DNA from: Streptomyces niphimycinicus
GTDB lineage: Bacteria > Actinomycetota > Actinomycetes > Streptomycetales > Streptomycetaceae
Direction: 5' to 3'
NCBI RefSeq assembly: GCF_018883605.1
Contig: NZ_JAHLEM010000012.1
Location: 51,078 to 115,077 of the forward strand
Length of the DNA stretch: 64,000 nucleotides
This document shows positions 27,299-37,496 of this stretch, piece after piece (positions within the stretch are counted from its first letter, which is position 1; each line of letters opens with the position of its first letter). Both the position numbers and the translations under genes were made by a program. Under the pieces are notes generated by a model. That model was not told where the DNA came from. It was given only the letters and a program-made list of their open reading frames with translations, and searched no databases.

Positions 27299-27655
27299 TC
27301 ACCGGGACCGGACCACCGAATCGGTGACATCCAGCACGTCCACCATGCGGTTCAGCCTGCCGCGTGCACGTGCCACGTGGGCCCGGGGCAGCCGGATCTC
27401 AGCGGTGGCCCTGGAGGCGTCCGCCACCCCGTAGGACAGGGCCAGCACTGGCATGCTGCTCAGTGTGGCGGCGATCCGGCCCAGCGCTCCGCGGCTGTCG
27501 CGGAGCGACACGTTGAGCGTGCATGCCGCATCATCCGGCTCCAGCCGGCGCATCGCCCGGTCGAGGGCGTTGACCGGTCCGTTGCCCTCGTCGGTAGCGA
27601 CGGTCCTCTTGCCCTGGGCGCGGGTTTTCACCTGCATTTCCGAACCGGTAGTCAC
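27299..27655 (-). CDS. Small ACT-domain-like protein with LeuA/CimA-like N-terminal stretch
   Basis: 118-aa protein. Residues 9-38 resemble the start of the regulatory domain of isopropylmalate/citramalate synthases (TVATDEGNGPVNALDRAMR). The remainder looks like a beta-alpha-beta ACT-like domain (CTLNVSLRDSRGALGRIAAT, later LNRMVDVLDVTDSV). No catalytic part is present. It could be a free-standing amino-acid-sensing protein, or a fused fragment left by recombination. GTG at 27655 has only a weak ribosome-binding site; ATG at 27637 is an alternative. It converges on the response regulator gene. Confidence 0.5.
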   Translation of the reverse strand: MTTGSEMQVKTRAQGKRTVATDEGNGPVNALDRAMRRLEPDDAACTLNVSLRDSRGALGRIAATLSSMPVLALSYGVADASRATAEIRLPRAHVARARGRLNRMVDVLDVTDSVVRSR

Positions 27656-27912
27656 GCTGCCCCGCGCAGATCCTTCAGGGGTTCGGTCTCGTCGACCTCC
27701 ACGCCGGGGCCTCGGGGGACGACTTCCACGAGGGCGCCGAGGATGGTGGACAGATCTGTGTGATGGCCATATGGGTGTTCTCTGGGGCGGCGAAGCTACC
27801 GGCGATCTCGCTTGCCGGAAACCTCATCCATGTAGGTCACGCGACACGTCGACATTCACGGAGGATGCCGTCGAGGCGATCATGTCTTGAGCAGGCCGGT
27901 GGGTGGGGGGTG

Positions 27913-28863
27913 TCAGGCGAGGGCGGTGACGACGCGGGAGGGGCTCGGGCGGCCGAGGTGCTGGGCCATCCACCGGCTGGTGGCCGCCAGCGCGTTCAGG
28001 TCGACCCCGGTGTGGATGCCGAGTCCGCGCAACATCCACACCAGGTCCTCGGTGGCGAGGTTGCCGGTGGCGCTGCGGGCGTAGGGGCAGCCTCCGATGC
28101 CGCCGGCCGAGCTGTCGAACTCGGTGACACCCGCCGTCAGCGCGGCATGCACATTGGCGAGGGCCTGGCCGTAGGTGTCGTGGAAGTGAAGGGCGGTCCG
28201 GTCCAGAGGGATGCCCGCCCCCCGTACGGTGTCGAGGAGTTCCAGGACGTGGCCGGGGGTGCCGGTACCGATCGTGTCTCCCAGCGACAGGGACGTGCAG
28301 CCCATGTCGAGGAGCCTGCGGGCGACCGAGGCGACCTCACGGGGCTCCACATCGCCCTCCCAGGGGTCGCCGAAGCACATCGACACATAGCCGCGCACCG
28401 GCAGACCCGCGGAGCGGGCCCGGGACACGACGGGTTCGAACATCGCCAGCACCCCCTTCATGTCCCGGGCCAGGTTGCTCTCCGCGAAGGACTCCGTCGC
28501 GCTGGCGAAGACGGCGATCTCCCGGGCACCGGCGGCCAGTGCCCTCTCCAGACCCCGGTCGTTGGGAACGAGCACCGGGAGGCGGATGCCATCGAGGGGG
28601 CCCACGGCGGTGAGCACCTCGTGCGCGTCGTCGAGTTGGGGTATCCACCGGGGGGAGACGAAGCTGGTGACCTCGATGGTGGTCAGACCCGCCTCGACGA
28701 GCCGCCGGACGAACTCGGCCTTGACGGGGGTGGGGACGCGTACGGCTTCGGCCTGGAGGCCGTCGCGGGGGCCGACCTCGTAGATGCGGACCTGTTCGGG
28801 CATGCCCTGCTGGGGGGCGACGCGGGGCAGTGCTTCGGTGGACGAGGTGGTCTCGGATGTCAT
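27913..28863 (-). CDS. Hydroxymethylglutaryl-CoA lyase
   Basis: 316-aa TIM-barrel lyase that cleaves HMG-CoA to acetyl-CoA and acetoacetate. Hallmarks are EVGPRDGLQAE (metal-binding Asp and catalytic Arg), the histidines in LHFHDTYGQALANVHAAL, and the catalytic cysteine loop SSAGGIGGCPYARSATGN. Last gene of the operon that begins with HMG-CoA reductase, so HMG-CoA made there is the obvious substrate. A 110-base gap precedes it. From 27656 to 27912, downstream of its stop, I found nothing. Confidence 0.92.
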   Translation of the reverse strand: MTSETTSSTEALPRVAPQQGMPEQVRIYEVGPRDGLQAEAVRVPTPVKAEFVRRLVEAGLTTIEVTSFVSPRWIPQLDDAHEVLTAVGPLDGIRLPVLVPNDRGLERALAAGAREIAVFASATESFAESNLARDMKGVLAMFEPVVSRARSAGLPVRGYVSMCFGDPWEGDVEPREVASVARRLLDMGCTSLSLGDTIGTGTPGHVLELLDTVRGAGIPLDRTALHFHDTYGQALANVHAALTAGVTEFDSSAGGIGGCPYARSATGNLATEDLVWMLRGLGIHTGVDLNALAATSRWMAQHLGRPSPSRVVTALA

Positions 28864-28973
28864 GGCGTCCTCGTCAGGCGGTGGGAAGGGCGAAGGGTGC
28901 GGTCACGCGGAACGGCGCGGCGCCGGACGTCCGGCAACGGTGGACCGGAGGGCGATGTTCCTGTGCGGATCCG

Positions 28974-29771
28974 TCATACGGGGGGCTTGCCGACACTCCG
29001 GCGGGAGGGAAAGTCGGGCGGACGGCGTTCGGCGAACGCGGCCAGTCCCTCATGGGCGTCCGGGGAGGTGAACGCCCGCTGCCCGTACCGCGCCTCACGG
29101 TGGAATGCCTGGTCCTGCGGGAGGTCCCCGAGGCGCAGCACCGACTCCTTGATCGTCTCCAGGGCGGTGCCGCTGCGGGCGGTGAGCCGGTGCGCCCGGT
29201 CCATCGCCGCCTCGAGCAACCGGTCGGCCGGCACCACGGCGTTGAGCAGGCCGTACCGCAGGGCGGTGGCCGCGGTGATCCGGTCTCCGAGCAGCATCAG
29301 CTCCATGGCCCAGACGTAGGGGATCTGCCGGGTCAGCCGCGTCAGGGTGCCGCCGGCCGGGACGACTCCGACACCGCTCTCGGGGAGCCCGAACTCGGCC
29401 GTTTCGGCGGCGATCCGCAGGTCCGTGGAGAGCATGATCTCGAACCCGCCACCGAGGCAGAGCCCGTTGACCGCCGCGATGACCGGCTTGAACAAGGTGG
29501 TGTGTTTCTGGTGGGCACCGTCCCATCGGGAGATGTCGAACCGCCCCTCGGCGAGCGCGGGGATCGATTCGGTGAGATCGGCGCCGACGCAGAAGGCACG
29601 GTGCCCCGCGCCCGTGAGGACCGCGACGCCGATCGACTCGTCGTCGCGGACCTCTTCGAAGGCCGCTCCCAGCTCCTCGTACATCGCCAGGGTCAGTGAG
29701 TTCAGTTTCTCCGGCCGGTCGAACCGGATCAGCGCTACCGGTCCGTCACGGTCGAGGGTGATGCCGCTCAT
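28974..29771 (-). CDS. Enoyl-CoA hydratase/isomerase family protein
   Basis: 265-aa crotonase-fold enzyme. The oxyanion-hole segments are FCVGADLTES and NGLCLGGGFEIML; the catalytic region LPESGVGVVPAGGTLTRL has Glu in the usual first position and Ala-Gly where many hydratases have the second Glu region, so hydratase versus isomerase or hydrolase is open. In this operon a methylglutaconyl-CoA hydratase role, feeding HMG-CoA, is conceivable but inferred. It starts one base after the CoA-transferase stop. Confidence 0.87.
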   Translation of the reverse strand: MSGITLDRDGPVALIRFDRPEKLNSLTLAMYEELGAAFEEVRDDESIGVAVLTGAGHRAFCVGADLTESIPALAEGRFDISRWDGAHQKHTTLFKPVIAAVNGLCLGGGFEIMLSTDLRIAAETAEFGLPESGVGVVPAGGTLTRLTRQIPYVWAMELMLLGDRITAATALRYGLLNAVVPADRLLEAAMDRAHRLTARSGTALETIKESVLRLGDLPQDQAFHREARYGQRAFTSPDAHEGLAAFAERRPPDFPSRRSVGKPPV

Positions 29772-29772
29772 C

Positions 29773-31035
29773 TCAGACCACCCCCGACTCGCGCAGGGCG
29801 CGGATGCGTTCCTCGGAGAGGTCCGCGAAGGCGCGCAGCAACTGGTCGGTGTGTTCGCCGACCCGGGGAGCCAGTCCCCGGGGCCGGGCCGGGGTGACGT
29901 CCAGTTTGACCGGTGTGCCGACCATGCGCAGTGGACCGAAGTCCGGGTACTCGACGTCGACGACCATGTCCCGGGCCTGGATCTGGGGATCCGCGATGAC
30001 CTCCCCGATGTCCTTGATGGCGCTCAGCGGCACGAGGTCACCGGCGAGTTCCTCCAGTTCGAGCTTGGCGCGATCGGCGAACCACCTGTGCAGCAGCGGC
30101 CGCACCCGGCGCTCGTAGACCTCCGGGGTGAACCGCTTGGCCATCGTGTCGATCTCCGGGTCGGCCGCCAGTTCGGGTTCGCCGAACATCTCGCACGTCA
30201 ACCGCCAGAACTTGTCGGTGTAGCCGCCGAAGAAGACGAAACCGTCCCTGCACGGATAGAGCTCATAGGGCTTGACGAACGGATGCTCATTGCCGAGCGG
30301 AGCCGGCACCTTGCCCTCGACGGTGTGCGACACGACCGCGTTCTCGGTCAGGCTGAGCACCGAGTCCTGCTGGGAGATGTCCACCAACTGCCCTTCACCG
30401 GTGCGCTCGGCGTGCCGCAGCGCGGCGAGCGTGCCGATCACGGCGTAGAGCGTGGCCGACAGGTCGCCGATGATGGTGCCGACCCGGACCGGCGGGCGGT
30501 CGGGGAAGCCGTTCATCGACCACAGACCGCCCGTGGCCTGCGCGCTGTTGTCATACGCGGGCTTGCGCCGGTACGGGCCGGTCTGGCCGTAGCCGGAGAT
30601 CGCGGTGTAGACCAGCCGCGGATTGACCTTCCGCAGCTCGTCGTAGCCGACGCCCAGCTTGTCCATGGTCCCGCCACGGAAGTTCTCGACCAGGACATCC
30701 GCGCGGCTGACGAGCGTGCGCAGCAGGTCCTTGCCCTCGGGCCGGGACAGGTCCAGGGTCATGCCGAGCTTGTTCCGGTTGTACTGGGCGAAGAACGCGC
30801 TGAACGCCTCGCCCTCGGGCGATGTCAGCAAGGGGGGAAACTCGCGCGCATAGTCCGGGTCCTTCGGATTCTCGATCTTGATGACCGTCGCTCCGAGATC
30901 CGCGAGCATCATCGAGCAGAACGGCCCGGCGACCACCCGAGTGATGTCGAGGACCACGACCCCGCGCAGCGCCCCGTGTGCGGGACCGCCCGGCAGGACG
31001 GCAGCGAGGTCGAACCCGGTGTTGAACTCCGTCAC
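29773..31035 (-). CDS. CaiB/BaiF family (class III) CoA-transferase
   Basis: 420-aa enzyme that moves CoA between carboxylic acids through an aspartyl-CoA intermediate. The catalytic Asp is in GTIIGDLSATLYAVIG; other family blocks are VVLDITRVVAGPFCSMMLAD, IKIENP, VENFRGGTMDKLGV and YTAISGYGQTGPY. GTG at 31035 lies 36 bases after HyuB. In the operon it may activate the acid released by the HyuA/B-type enzyme, or recycle CoA between acetoacetate and an upstream acid. Confidence 0.92.
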   Translation of the reverse strand: MTEFNTGFDLAAVLPGGPAHGALRGVVVLDITRVVAGPFCSMMLADLGATVIKIENPKDPDYAREFPPLLTSPEGEAFSAFFAQYNRNKLGMTLDLSRPEGKDLLRTLVSRADVLVENFRGGTMDKLGVGYDELRKVNPRLVYTAISGYGQTGPYRRKPAYDNSAQATGGLWSMNGFPDRPPVRVGTIIGDLSATLYAVIGTLAALRHAERTGEGQLVDISQQDSVLSLTENAVVSHTVEGKVPAPLGNEHPFVKPYELYPCRDGFVFFGGYTDKFWRLTCEMFGEPELAADPEIDTMAKRFTPEVYERRVRPLLHRWFADRAKLELEELAGDLVPLSAIKDIGEVIADPQIQARDMVVDVEYPDFGPLRMVGTPVKLDVTPARPRGLAPRVGEHTDQLLRAFADLSEERIRALRESGVV

Positions 31036-31071
31036 GCGACCACACCTCCTTCTTCGAATACCGCTGTGGAA

Positions 31072-33228
31072 TCAGCGGGTGGTGGCGGCTTCGACCCGGA
31101 TGCGTGCGTCGAGCAGGGTGCCGCAGCGCGGGCTGTAGAACTCATCGAGGAGCACCCGCTGCCCGTCGCCCCGGGGGCGTACCCGGACGCCGTACTCGCC
31201 CAGCCGGTCGGCGGCCACCCGCGTGGTGACGATGGCGTCCTGCCGCCAGTCGTCCTTGGTGCTGATCAGGGCGCCGCTGGCCGGGCAGTACCAGCCGTCC
31301 GCGGCACGGCGGGGCGCGGATGCCCCGGCGGCGGCGTCGGCGTCGACCGGCGCGGTCGGCTCCCCGCCGATCCGGGCGGCACGCATCGCCTCGCGTGTGC
31401 GCGCGGTCGCGGCGGCGTCCACGGCACCGTCGGCGAGCACCACCCCGTAGACGGCGGATGCCGTGCGGTCGGTGATGTACGCGTCCCGGACGTCCTCGGC
31501 GACGCGCCGCGGGTCACGCAGGAGCGGGTCTCCGTACCCGCCGCCACCGGCGATCCACTGGACGAAGACATCGCCGGCCGAGACCCGCACCGAGGACTGG
31601 TTGATGGCCAGTAGGTCCCGCGTGACGCAGTCGAGGCTGTCGTCGGTGGGCACCGTGCCCGCGGCGAGCAGGCCGGCGACATTGGACCGGCGCAGGATCT
31701 CGTGCCCGCTTCCCCCGCCGGGAAGCCCGCCACCGTATCCGTCGGCGACCACCTGGGCGCTGGGGGCGAACACGGTCTGCGTGGCGGAGGGCGCACCGTG
31801 CAGGGCCCAGGCGAACTCCAGTCCCAGACCGCCGCGGTGGGCCCCGTGCCCGGCGCTGGCGATGTTGAGCCGCTTCCACAAGTAGAGGACGGGATAGAGC
31901 ATCTCGTTCATCTCGACGTCCGGGAGCATGTTGTTGACCTGCGTCATCATCCCGGCGCAGTCCAGACCGTCGGTGTCCGGCTGGGCTCCCGCCCCCATTC
32001 CACCGCCATCCATGTTGAACAGCACGAAGTACTCGCCGTCGTCCGAGGTGCCGGCCGAGATGCCGCCGGTCCACGAGTCGGCCCACACACCCTGGGTGCG
32101 GCCACGGACGGTCTCGTCCGCGCTGCCCCGGCAGGCGTCGTTCATCAGCTTGGTGACCAGCCGGCTGACGCGGGCGCCGGTCGTCAGGTGTCCGTTGCTG
32201 ATCGGGGCCGGGGGAGTGGGGTTGACGATGGAGCCCGGCTCGGCGATGACCTCGAAGGCGGTCATGACGCCCTCGTTGAACGGCACGTCCCAGGCGAGGA
32301 TGGGCACGACCGCCGTGGCGACGCTTCCGACGAGGGCTCCGTAGCTACAGTTGACGAAGCCGTCGGTTTGCTCGCTGGATCCGGTGAAGTCGAACGTGAT
32401 CTGCTCGCCCCGCTTGGTCATGGCGCAGGCGACGCGGTACAGCTCGTCGGCATGGCCGTTGTGCTCGGTCCACTCCTCGGCCGTGTACGTTCCGTCGGGG
32501 ATCTTCGCGACACGGTCCCGGACCACCTGCTCCGCCAGCTCGAAGCTGAGCCGCGTGTACTCGCGGAAGTCGTCGAGCCCGAATTCCCCGATCGTGGCGA
32601 GAAGCCGCTGGATCCCGGTGTTGTTGCTGGCCACCAGGGAGCGCACATCGTTCCAGAACAGCGCGGGCACCCGGACGTTGTTGAGCAGGATGCGTCGCAC
32701 CCATTCGACGGGCTCGCCCTTGTCGAAGATCTTCACTCCCGGCGGGAGCCGGAGCGCCTCGCTGTAGCAGTCATAGGCCGCGGGGGCGAAGCCGCCCGGT
32801 GTCATACCGCCGACGTCGACGAGATGGGCCTGCGACTGCGCCCACCCGATCAGCTCGTCACCGTGGAAGATCGGCGAGATCACATTGGTGTCCGGCGGGT
32901 GGCTCGCACCGGCGGTGTGCGGATCGTTGCAGATGAAGGCGTCGCCGGGGGCGAGTGGCTCACCGGCGATCTCCCGGACCAGATTCTGGACGGCGACGCT
33001 GCCGGAGCCGATGTGGAACTGGACGTAGTCGGAGTAGGCGTAGATGCGGCCGGTCGGGTCGAACAGCGCGGTGTTGAAGTCGCCGGCCTCGGTGATCACC
33101 GGCGAGCCGGACGAGCGGATCATCGCGATGCCCATCTCCTCGACGATGGAGTCCAGACGCATACGGATGACCTCGAGCGTGACGGGGTCGAACCCGGCGG
33201 GAAGGCGGCCGGTGGCGGATTCGGTCAT
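31072..33228 (-). CDS. Hydantoinase B/acetone-carboxylase-type subunit with C-terminal Cys-containing extension
   Basis: 718-aa partner of the next gene. The HyuB core is clear (DPVTLEVIRMRLDSIVEEMG at the start; FICNDPHTAGASHPPD; then GAHRGGLGLEF). HyuA/HyuB pairs use ATP for hydrolysis of cyclic amides or for carboxylation of ketones. The last 90 residues or so are additional: DGWYCPASGALIS and FYSPRCGTLLDARIR bring conserved-looking cysteines, reminiscent of the small zinc-containing gamma subunit of acetone carboxylases fused in frame. That comparison is by eye. The gene begins 28 bases after HyuA. Confidence 0.85.
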   Translation of the reverse strand: MTESATGRLPAGFDPVTLEVIRMRLDSIVEEMGIAMIRSSGSPVITEAGDFNTALFDPTGRIYAYSDYVQFHIGSGSVAVQNLVREIAGEPLAPGDAFICNDPHTAGASHPPDTNVISPIFHGDELIGWAQSQAHLVDVGGMTPGGFAPAAYDCYSEALRLPPGVKIFDKGEPVEWVRRILLNNVRVPALFWNDVRSLVASNNTGIQRLLATIGEFGLDDFREYTRLSFELAEQVVRDRVAKIPDGTYTAEEWTEHNGHADELYRVACAMTKRGEQITFDFTGSSEQTDGFVNCSYGALVGSVATAVVPILAWDVPFNEGVMTAFEVIAEPGSIVNPTPPAPISNGHLTTGARVSRLVTKLMNDACRGSADETVRGRTQGVWADSWTGGISAGTSDDGEYFVLFNMDGGGMGAGAQPDTDGLDCAGMMTQVNNMLPDVEMNEMLYPVLYLWKRLNIASAGHGAHRGGLGLEFAWALHGAPSATQTVFAPSAQVVADGYGGGLPGGGSGHEILRRSNVAGLLAAGTVPTDDSLDCVTRDLLAINQSSVRVSAGDVFVQWIAGGGGYGDPLLRDPRRVAEDVRDAYITDRTASAVYGVVLADGAVDAAATARTREAMRAARIGGEPTAPVDADAAAGASAPRRAADGWYCPASGALISTKDDWRQDAIVTTRVAADRLGEYGVRVRPRGDGQRVLLDEFYSPRCGTLLDARIRVEAATTR

Positions 33229-33256
33229 GTGGGTCTCCTGGATCGGGCCGTGGCGT

Positions 33257-35317
33257 TCAGACGGACGGCTGGAGCCGGATGAGGAAGTGGCCGGCGTCGG
33301 TCAGCTCCACTGTGGCTCCGGTGGGCACATAGACGGTGGTGTCGGGCTCCTCCAGCAGGCACGGCCCCTTCGCCCGCGCCAGCGCGGCGAAGCCGCGGTG
33401 CACATCCACCTCGGTCCGAGCCCCGGTCACCGGTTCGAGGATGGTGCGGCGCAGCAGGGTATGGCACTCCCCGTCGGTCTCCACGATCTGCCGGACCTGC
33501 TGGACGTCACTGCGGCCGACCGCGCGCACCCGGGAGTTGACCAGCAGGATGTCGGTCTCGGTCCAGGCCGTCCCGGCCCCGAACTCGGTCTCGTAGTCGG
33601 CGATGAACCGCGCGCGCAGTTCGTCCTTGTCCGCCTCGGTGAAGGTCCCGCCCTTCAGCCGTGTGGTGACCTCGAAGATCTGGCCGACGAACTTCATATC
33701 GGCCTCGCGGAACAGCTCCCGCCGGTCCTCGGGGATGCCCTCGTCGTCGAACCACGCCCGGGCGCGCCGCTCCAGGGCCTGGAACTCGCGGTCCAGGTCG
33801 GCGGCCGGCTGCCGCATCGTCCAGGGGCTGGTCCGCACGGCGGAGAAGACGGAATCGGCGTGCATGAGCCCGTAGGCCGAGAACACCGCGGCGTTTCGGG
33901 GGATGACGAGTTCGCTCACACCGATCTCGGCGGCGATGCTCGCGGCGAACAGGCCGCAGGCGCCGCCGAAACCGACGAGGGTGAACTCCCGCGGGTCATG
34001 GCCGCGGTTGACGGTGATCTTACGCAGCGCGTTCGCCATCTGGGAGGTGGCGAGCCGGTACACCCCCTCGGCCGCGGCGTCCTCGGTCAGTCCGAGCGGC
34101 TCCGCGACATGTGCGCGCAGCGCCTCGCGGGCCAGGTCCTCGTACAGCTCGACTGTCCCGCCGAGGTAGTAGCCGGGGTTGATCAGGCCGAGCACAAGCG
34201 CGGCGTCGGTGACCGCCGGGCGGGTTCCGCCCCTGCCGTAGCAGGCGGGACCGGGAGTGGAGCCAGTGCTGTGCGGACCGACCCGGAGCAGCCCACGGCC
34301 GTCCACCCAGGCGGCGCTGCCGCCGCCGGCGCCGATCGTCTCGATGTCGACAACGGTCAGACTCGTCGGCAGACCGCCGATCTCGGCCCGCGGGAGCAGC
34401 CGGAACTCACCATCCATGATCGCGGCGGCATCCAGGCTGGTGCCACCCATGTCGGCGGTCAGCACCCGGCGCCTGCCCAACTGCTGCCCGAGCAGGCGGG
34501 CGCCGGTGACGCCGCCGACCGGCCCGGAGTTGAACATGGAGATCGGCGCCTTGCTGGTTTCCTCGACCGACAGGAACCCGCCGTGGACCTGCATGATCTG
34601 CACACGAGCACGCAGGCCGCGGGCGCGCAGCTCCTCGGCGAGGTGGTCGAAGTGGGAGGCGACGAGCGGTTTGACCGCGGCGTCGAGCGCCGTGGTGACC
34701 ATGCGCTCGTACTCACGGTAGACCGGTGTCAGGCCGCTGGAGAGGGTGAACGGGACGTCCGGGTGGTTCTCCCGCAGATACCGGCCGATGGCCTGCTCAT
34801 GGGCGGGGTTGCGGAACGACCACAGCAGGCATACGGCGATGGCCTCCGCGCCCGTGGCGAGCGCGGAGTCCACCGCGGCGGCGATGGCCTCCTGCCGCAG
34901 CGGCACAAGGACCTCGCCGTGGGCATCGACGCGTTCGGCGACCTCGATGACGCGGCCGCGCTCGACGATGCCGGGCGGTGGCAGCATCTTGTGCGGGTCG
35001 CGCTCCTCGGTCCGCGCCGACCGGGCGATCCGCATCGTGTCGCGGAACCCCTGCGTCGTGAGGAGCGCCACCGTGGCGTACTTCTGCTCGTCGACCGCGT
35101 TGGTGACGATCGTGTTGCCGAGCACGAACCGGTCGACGGCCGGGTAGAACTCCTCCTCGGACATGCCGGCGCGCTCCTGGAGCACGGCCAGCGCGCCCAG
35201 GATGCCGGTGGTGACATCCTTCGTCGAGAACGCCTTCCCGCGGACCGCGTGGCCGTCGAGGACCGCGACCGCGTCGGTGAATGTGCCACCGACGTCGATA
35301 CCAACCTGTAGTGCCAT
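33257..35317 (-). CDS. Hydantoinase A/oxoprolinase-type ATP-dependent subunit
   Basis: 686-aa ATPase-fold subunit. It starts with the phosphate-binding motif LQVGIDVGGTFTDAVAVLDG and has the second nucleotide motif TADMGGTSLDAAAI and FTLVGFGGACGLFAASIAAE, characteristic of HyuA and acetone-carboxylase beta subunits. With HyuB it should form a heteromeric ATP-dependent enzyme that phosphorylates its substrate. Specific substrate (hydantoin, oxoproline, ketone, lactone) cannot be told. It lies 50 bases after the HMG-CoA reductase gene. Confidence 0.88.
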   Translation of the reverse strand: MALQVGIDVGGTFTDAVAVLDGHAVRGKAFSTKDVTTGILGALAVLQERAGMSEEEFYPAVDRFVLGNTIVTNAVDEQKYATVALLTTQGFRDTMRIARSARTEERDPHKMLPPPGIVERGRVIEVAERVDAHGEVLVPLRQEAIAAAVDSALATGAEAIAVCLLWSFRNPAHEQAIGRYLRENHPDVPFTLSSGLTPVYREYERMVTTALDAAVKPLVASHFDHLAEELRARGLRARVQIMQVHGGFLSVEETSKAPISMFNSGPVGGVTGARLLGQQLGRRRVLTADMGGTSLDAAAIMDGEFRLLPRAEIGGLPTSLTVVDIETIGAGGGSAAWVDGRGLLRVGPHSTGSTPGPACYGRGGTRPAVTDAALVLGLINPGYYLGGTVELYEDLAREALRAHVAEPLGLTEDAAAEGVYRLATSQMANALRKITVNRGHDPREFTLVGFGGACGLFAASIAAEIGVSELVIPRNAAVFSAYGLMHADSVFSAVRTSPWTMRQPAADLDREFQALERRARAWFDDEGIPEDRRELFREADMKFVGQIFEVTTRLKGGTFTEADKDELRARFIADYETEFGAGTAWTETDILLVNSRVRAVGRSDVQQVRQIVETDGECHTLLRRTILEPVTGARTEVDVHRGFAALARAKGPCLLEEPDTTVYVPTGATVELTDAGHFLIRLQPSV

Positions 35318-35367
35318 GTCTCAGCGTCTCCCTTGGCTCGGATACATGCGGGCGGTGAGGCGAGGCA

Positions 35368-36642
<1,275 letters not shown>

Positions 36643-36760
36643 GGATCCTCCTGCTTTCGGTGACGAGCTCAGGGGAGACAGGCCCCGCGGCGGGCGAGCG
36701 GCGACGTGGCTCCCGGGGCATGACGGCCAGGACGCCGCCGGGCGCCGCGAGCCGTCCGTT

Positions 36761-37333
36761 TCAACACCCGGTCGGCGATCGGCGGCCGGGCAGCTCCCGC
36801 GGCTGTCCTCGCTGAGCGGGAAGCGGAATCAGCAGCTCGGCACGGACGGCCGTGCCCTGCGAGTCCCGCTGGACCCGACACGTTGTGGCGTAGGCGTGGA
36901 CCAGGCCCAGCCCCCGCCCGTCCACCATCTGGTCGGGCGTCCCCGTGCCGGGGCACCGTTCCCGCCAGGTGCCGGCGTCCCTGACTTCGACGGAGGCCGC
37001 GCAGTCGTCGACCGTCAGCAGCAGGCTCACCTCGGGGCTTCCGCTGTGCAGCACGCTGTTGGTGACCAGTTCCGTGGCGATCACGCGCAGTGCGTCAACG
37101 GTCTCCTCGGGCGCCCCCCACCGTGTCGCCACGTCGCGGGTGAAGGCCCGCAGAGCGGGAACCGCCCGGGGCTCCACGCCCATGGAGCACATGGCGGACC
37201 GCTGCCGGGACGCGGCCCCGCCGCATCGGCGGCGGTGGGTGGGCTGGATGAGCTGTTCATCGATCACGATCATGTCCTGCGGTGAAGAGTCCGTCGTCAC
37301 GCCGGAGAGTCGCACTACGGTCGAGGTGGGCAT
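36761..37333 (-). CDS. ATP-binding protein, anti-sigma factor-like (HATPase_c_2)
   Basis: About 190 aa. The central part is a GHKL-type ATPase of the RsbW/SpoIIAB-like kind common in Streptomyces: VIATELVTNSVLHSG (N-box), VEVRDAGTW (G1) and GRGLGLVHAYAT (G2). Such proteins bind or phosphorylate anti-sigma partners; no partner is visible. ATG at 37333 is preferred (GCAGGG five bases upstream) over an in-frame GTG at 37393. It separates the catabolic operon from its probable regulator. Confidence 0.75.
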   Translation of the reverse strand: MPTSTVVRLSGVTTDSSPQDMIVIDEQLIQPTHRRRCGGAASRQRSAMCSMGVEPRAVPALRAFTRDVATRWGAPEETVDALRVIATELVTNSVLHSGSPEVSLLLTVDDCAASVEVRDAGTWRERCPGTGTPDQMVDGRGLGLVHAYATTCRVQRDSQGTAVRAELLIPLPAQRGQPRELPGRRSPTGC

Positions 37334-37496
37334 CGGGGCCCTGCGTTGGGCCACTGTGACCAGCGGATCTTCAGTGGATGACGCCGCTGTCACACCTCAG
37401 ACTTTAGATACGCGATGTAACAGCGCCCATGTACCATCAGTACACGGTGCAAAGTTTTTAATGGGTGATTCACACAGGGCGGACAGGGTGGTGGAC

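Noticed and set aside
29347..31614. 755-codon plus-strand frame opposite the CoA-transferase and HyuB genes
   Set aside because: Repetitive Gly/Val/Arg/His-rich translation typical of antisense frames; minus strand has clear family motifs throughout.
33044..35311. 755-codon plus-strand frame opposite HyuA
   Set aside because: Same antisense pattern; HyuA motifs on the minus strand are unambiguous.
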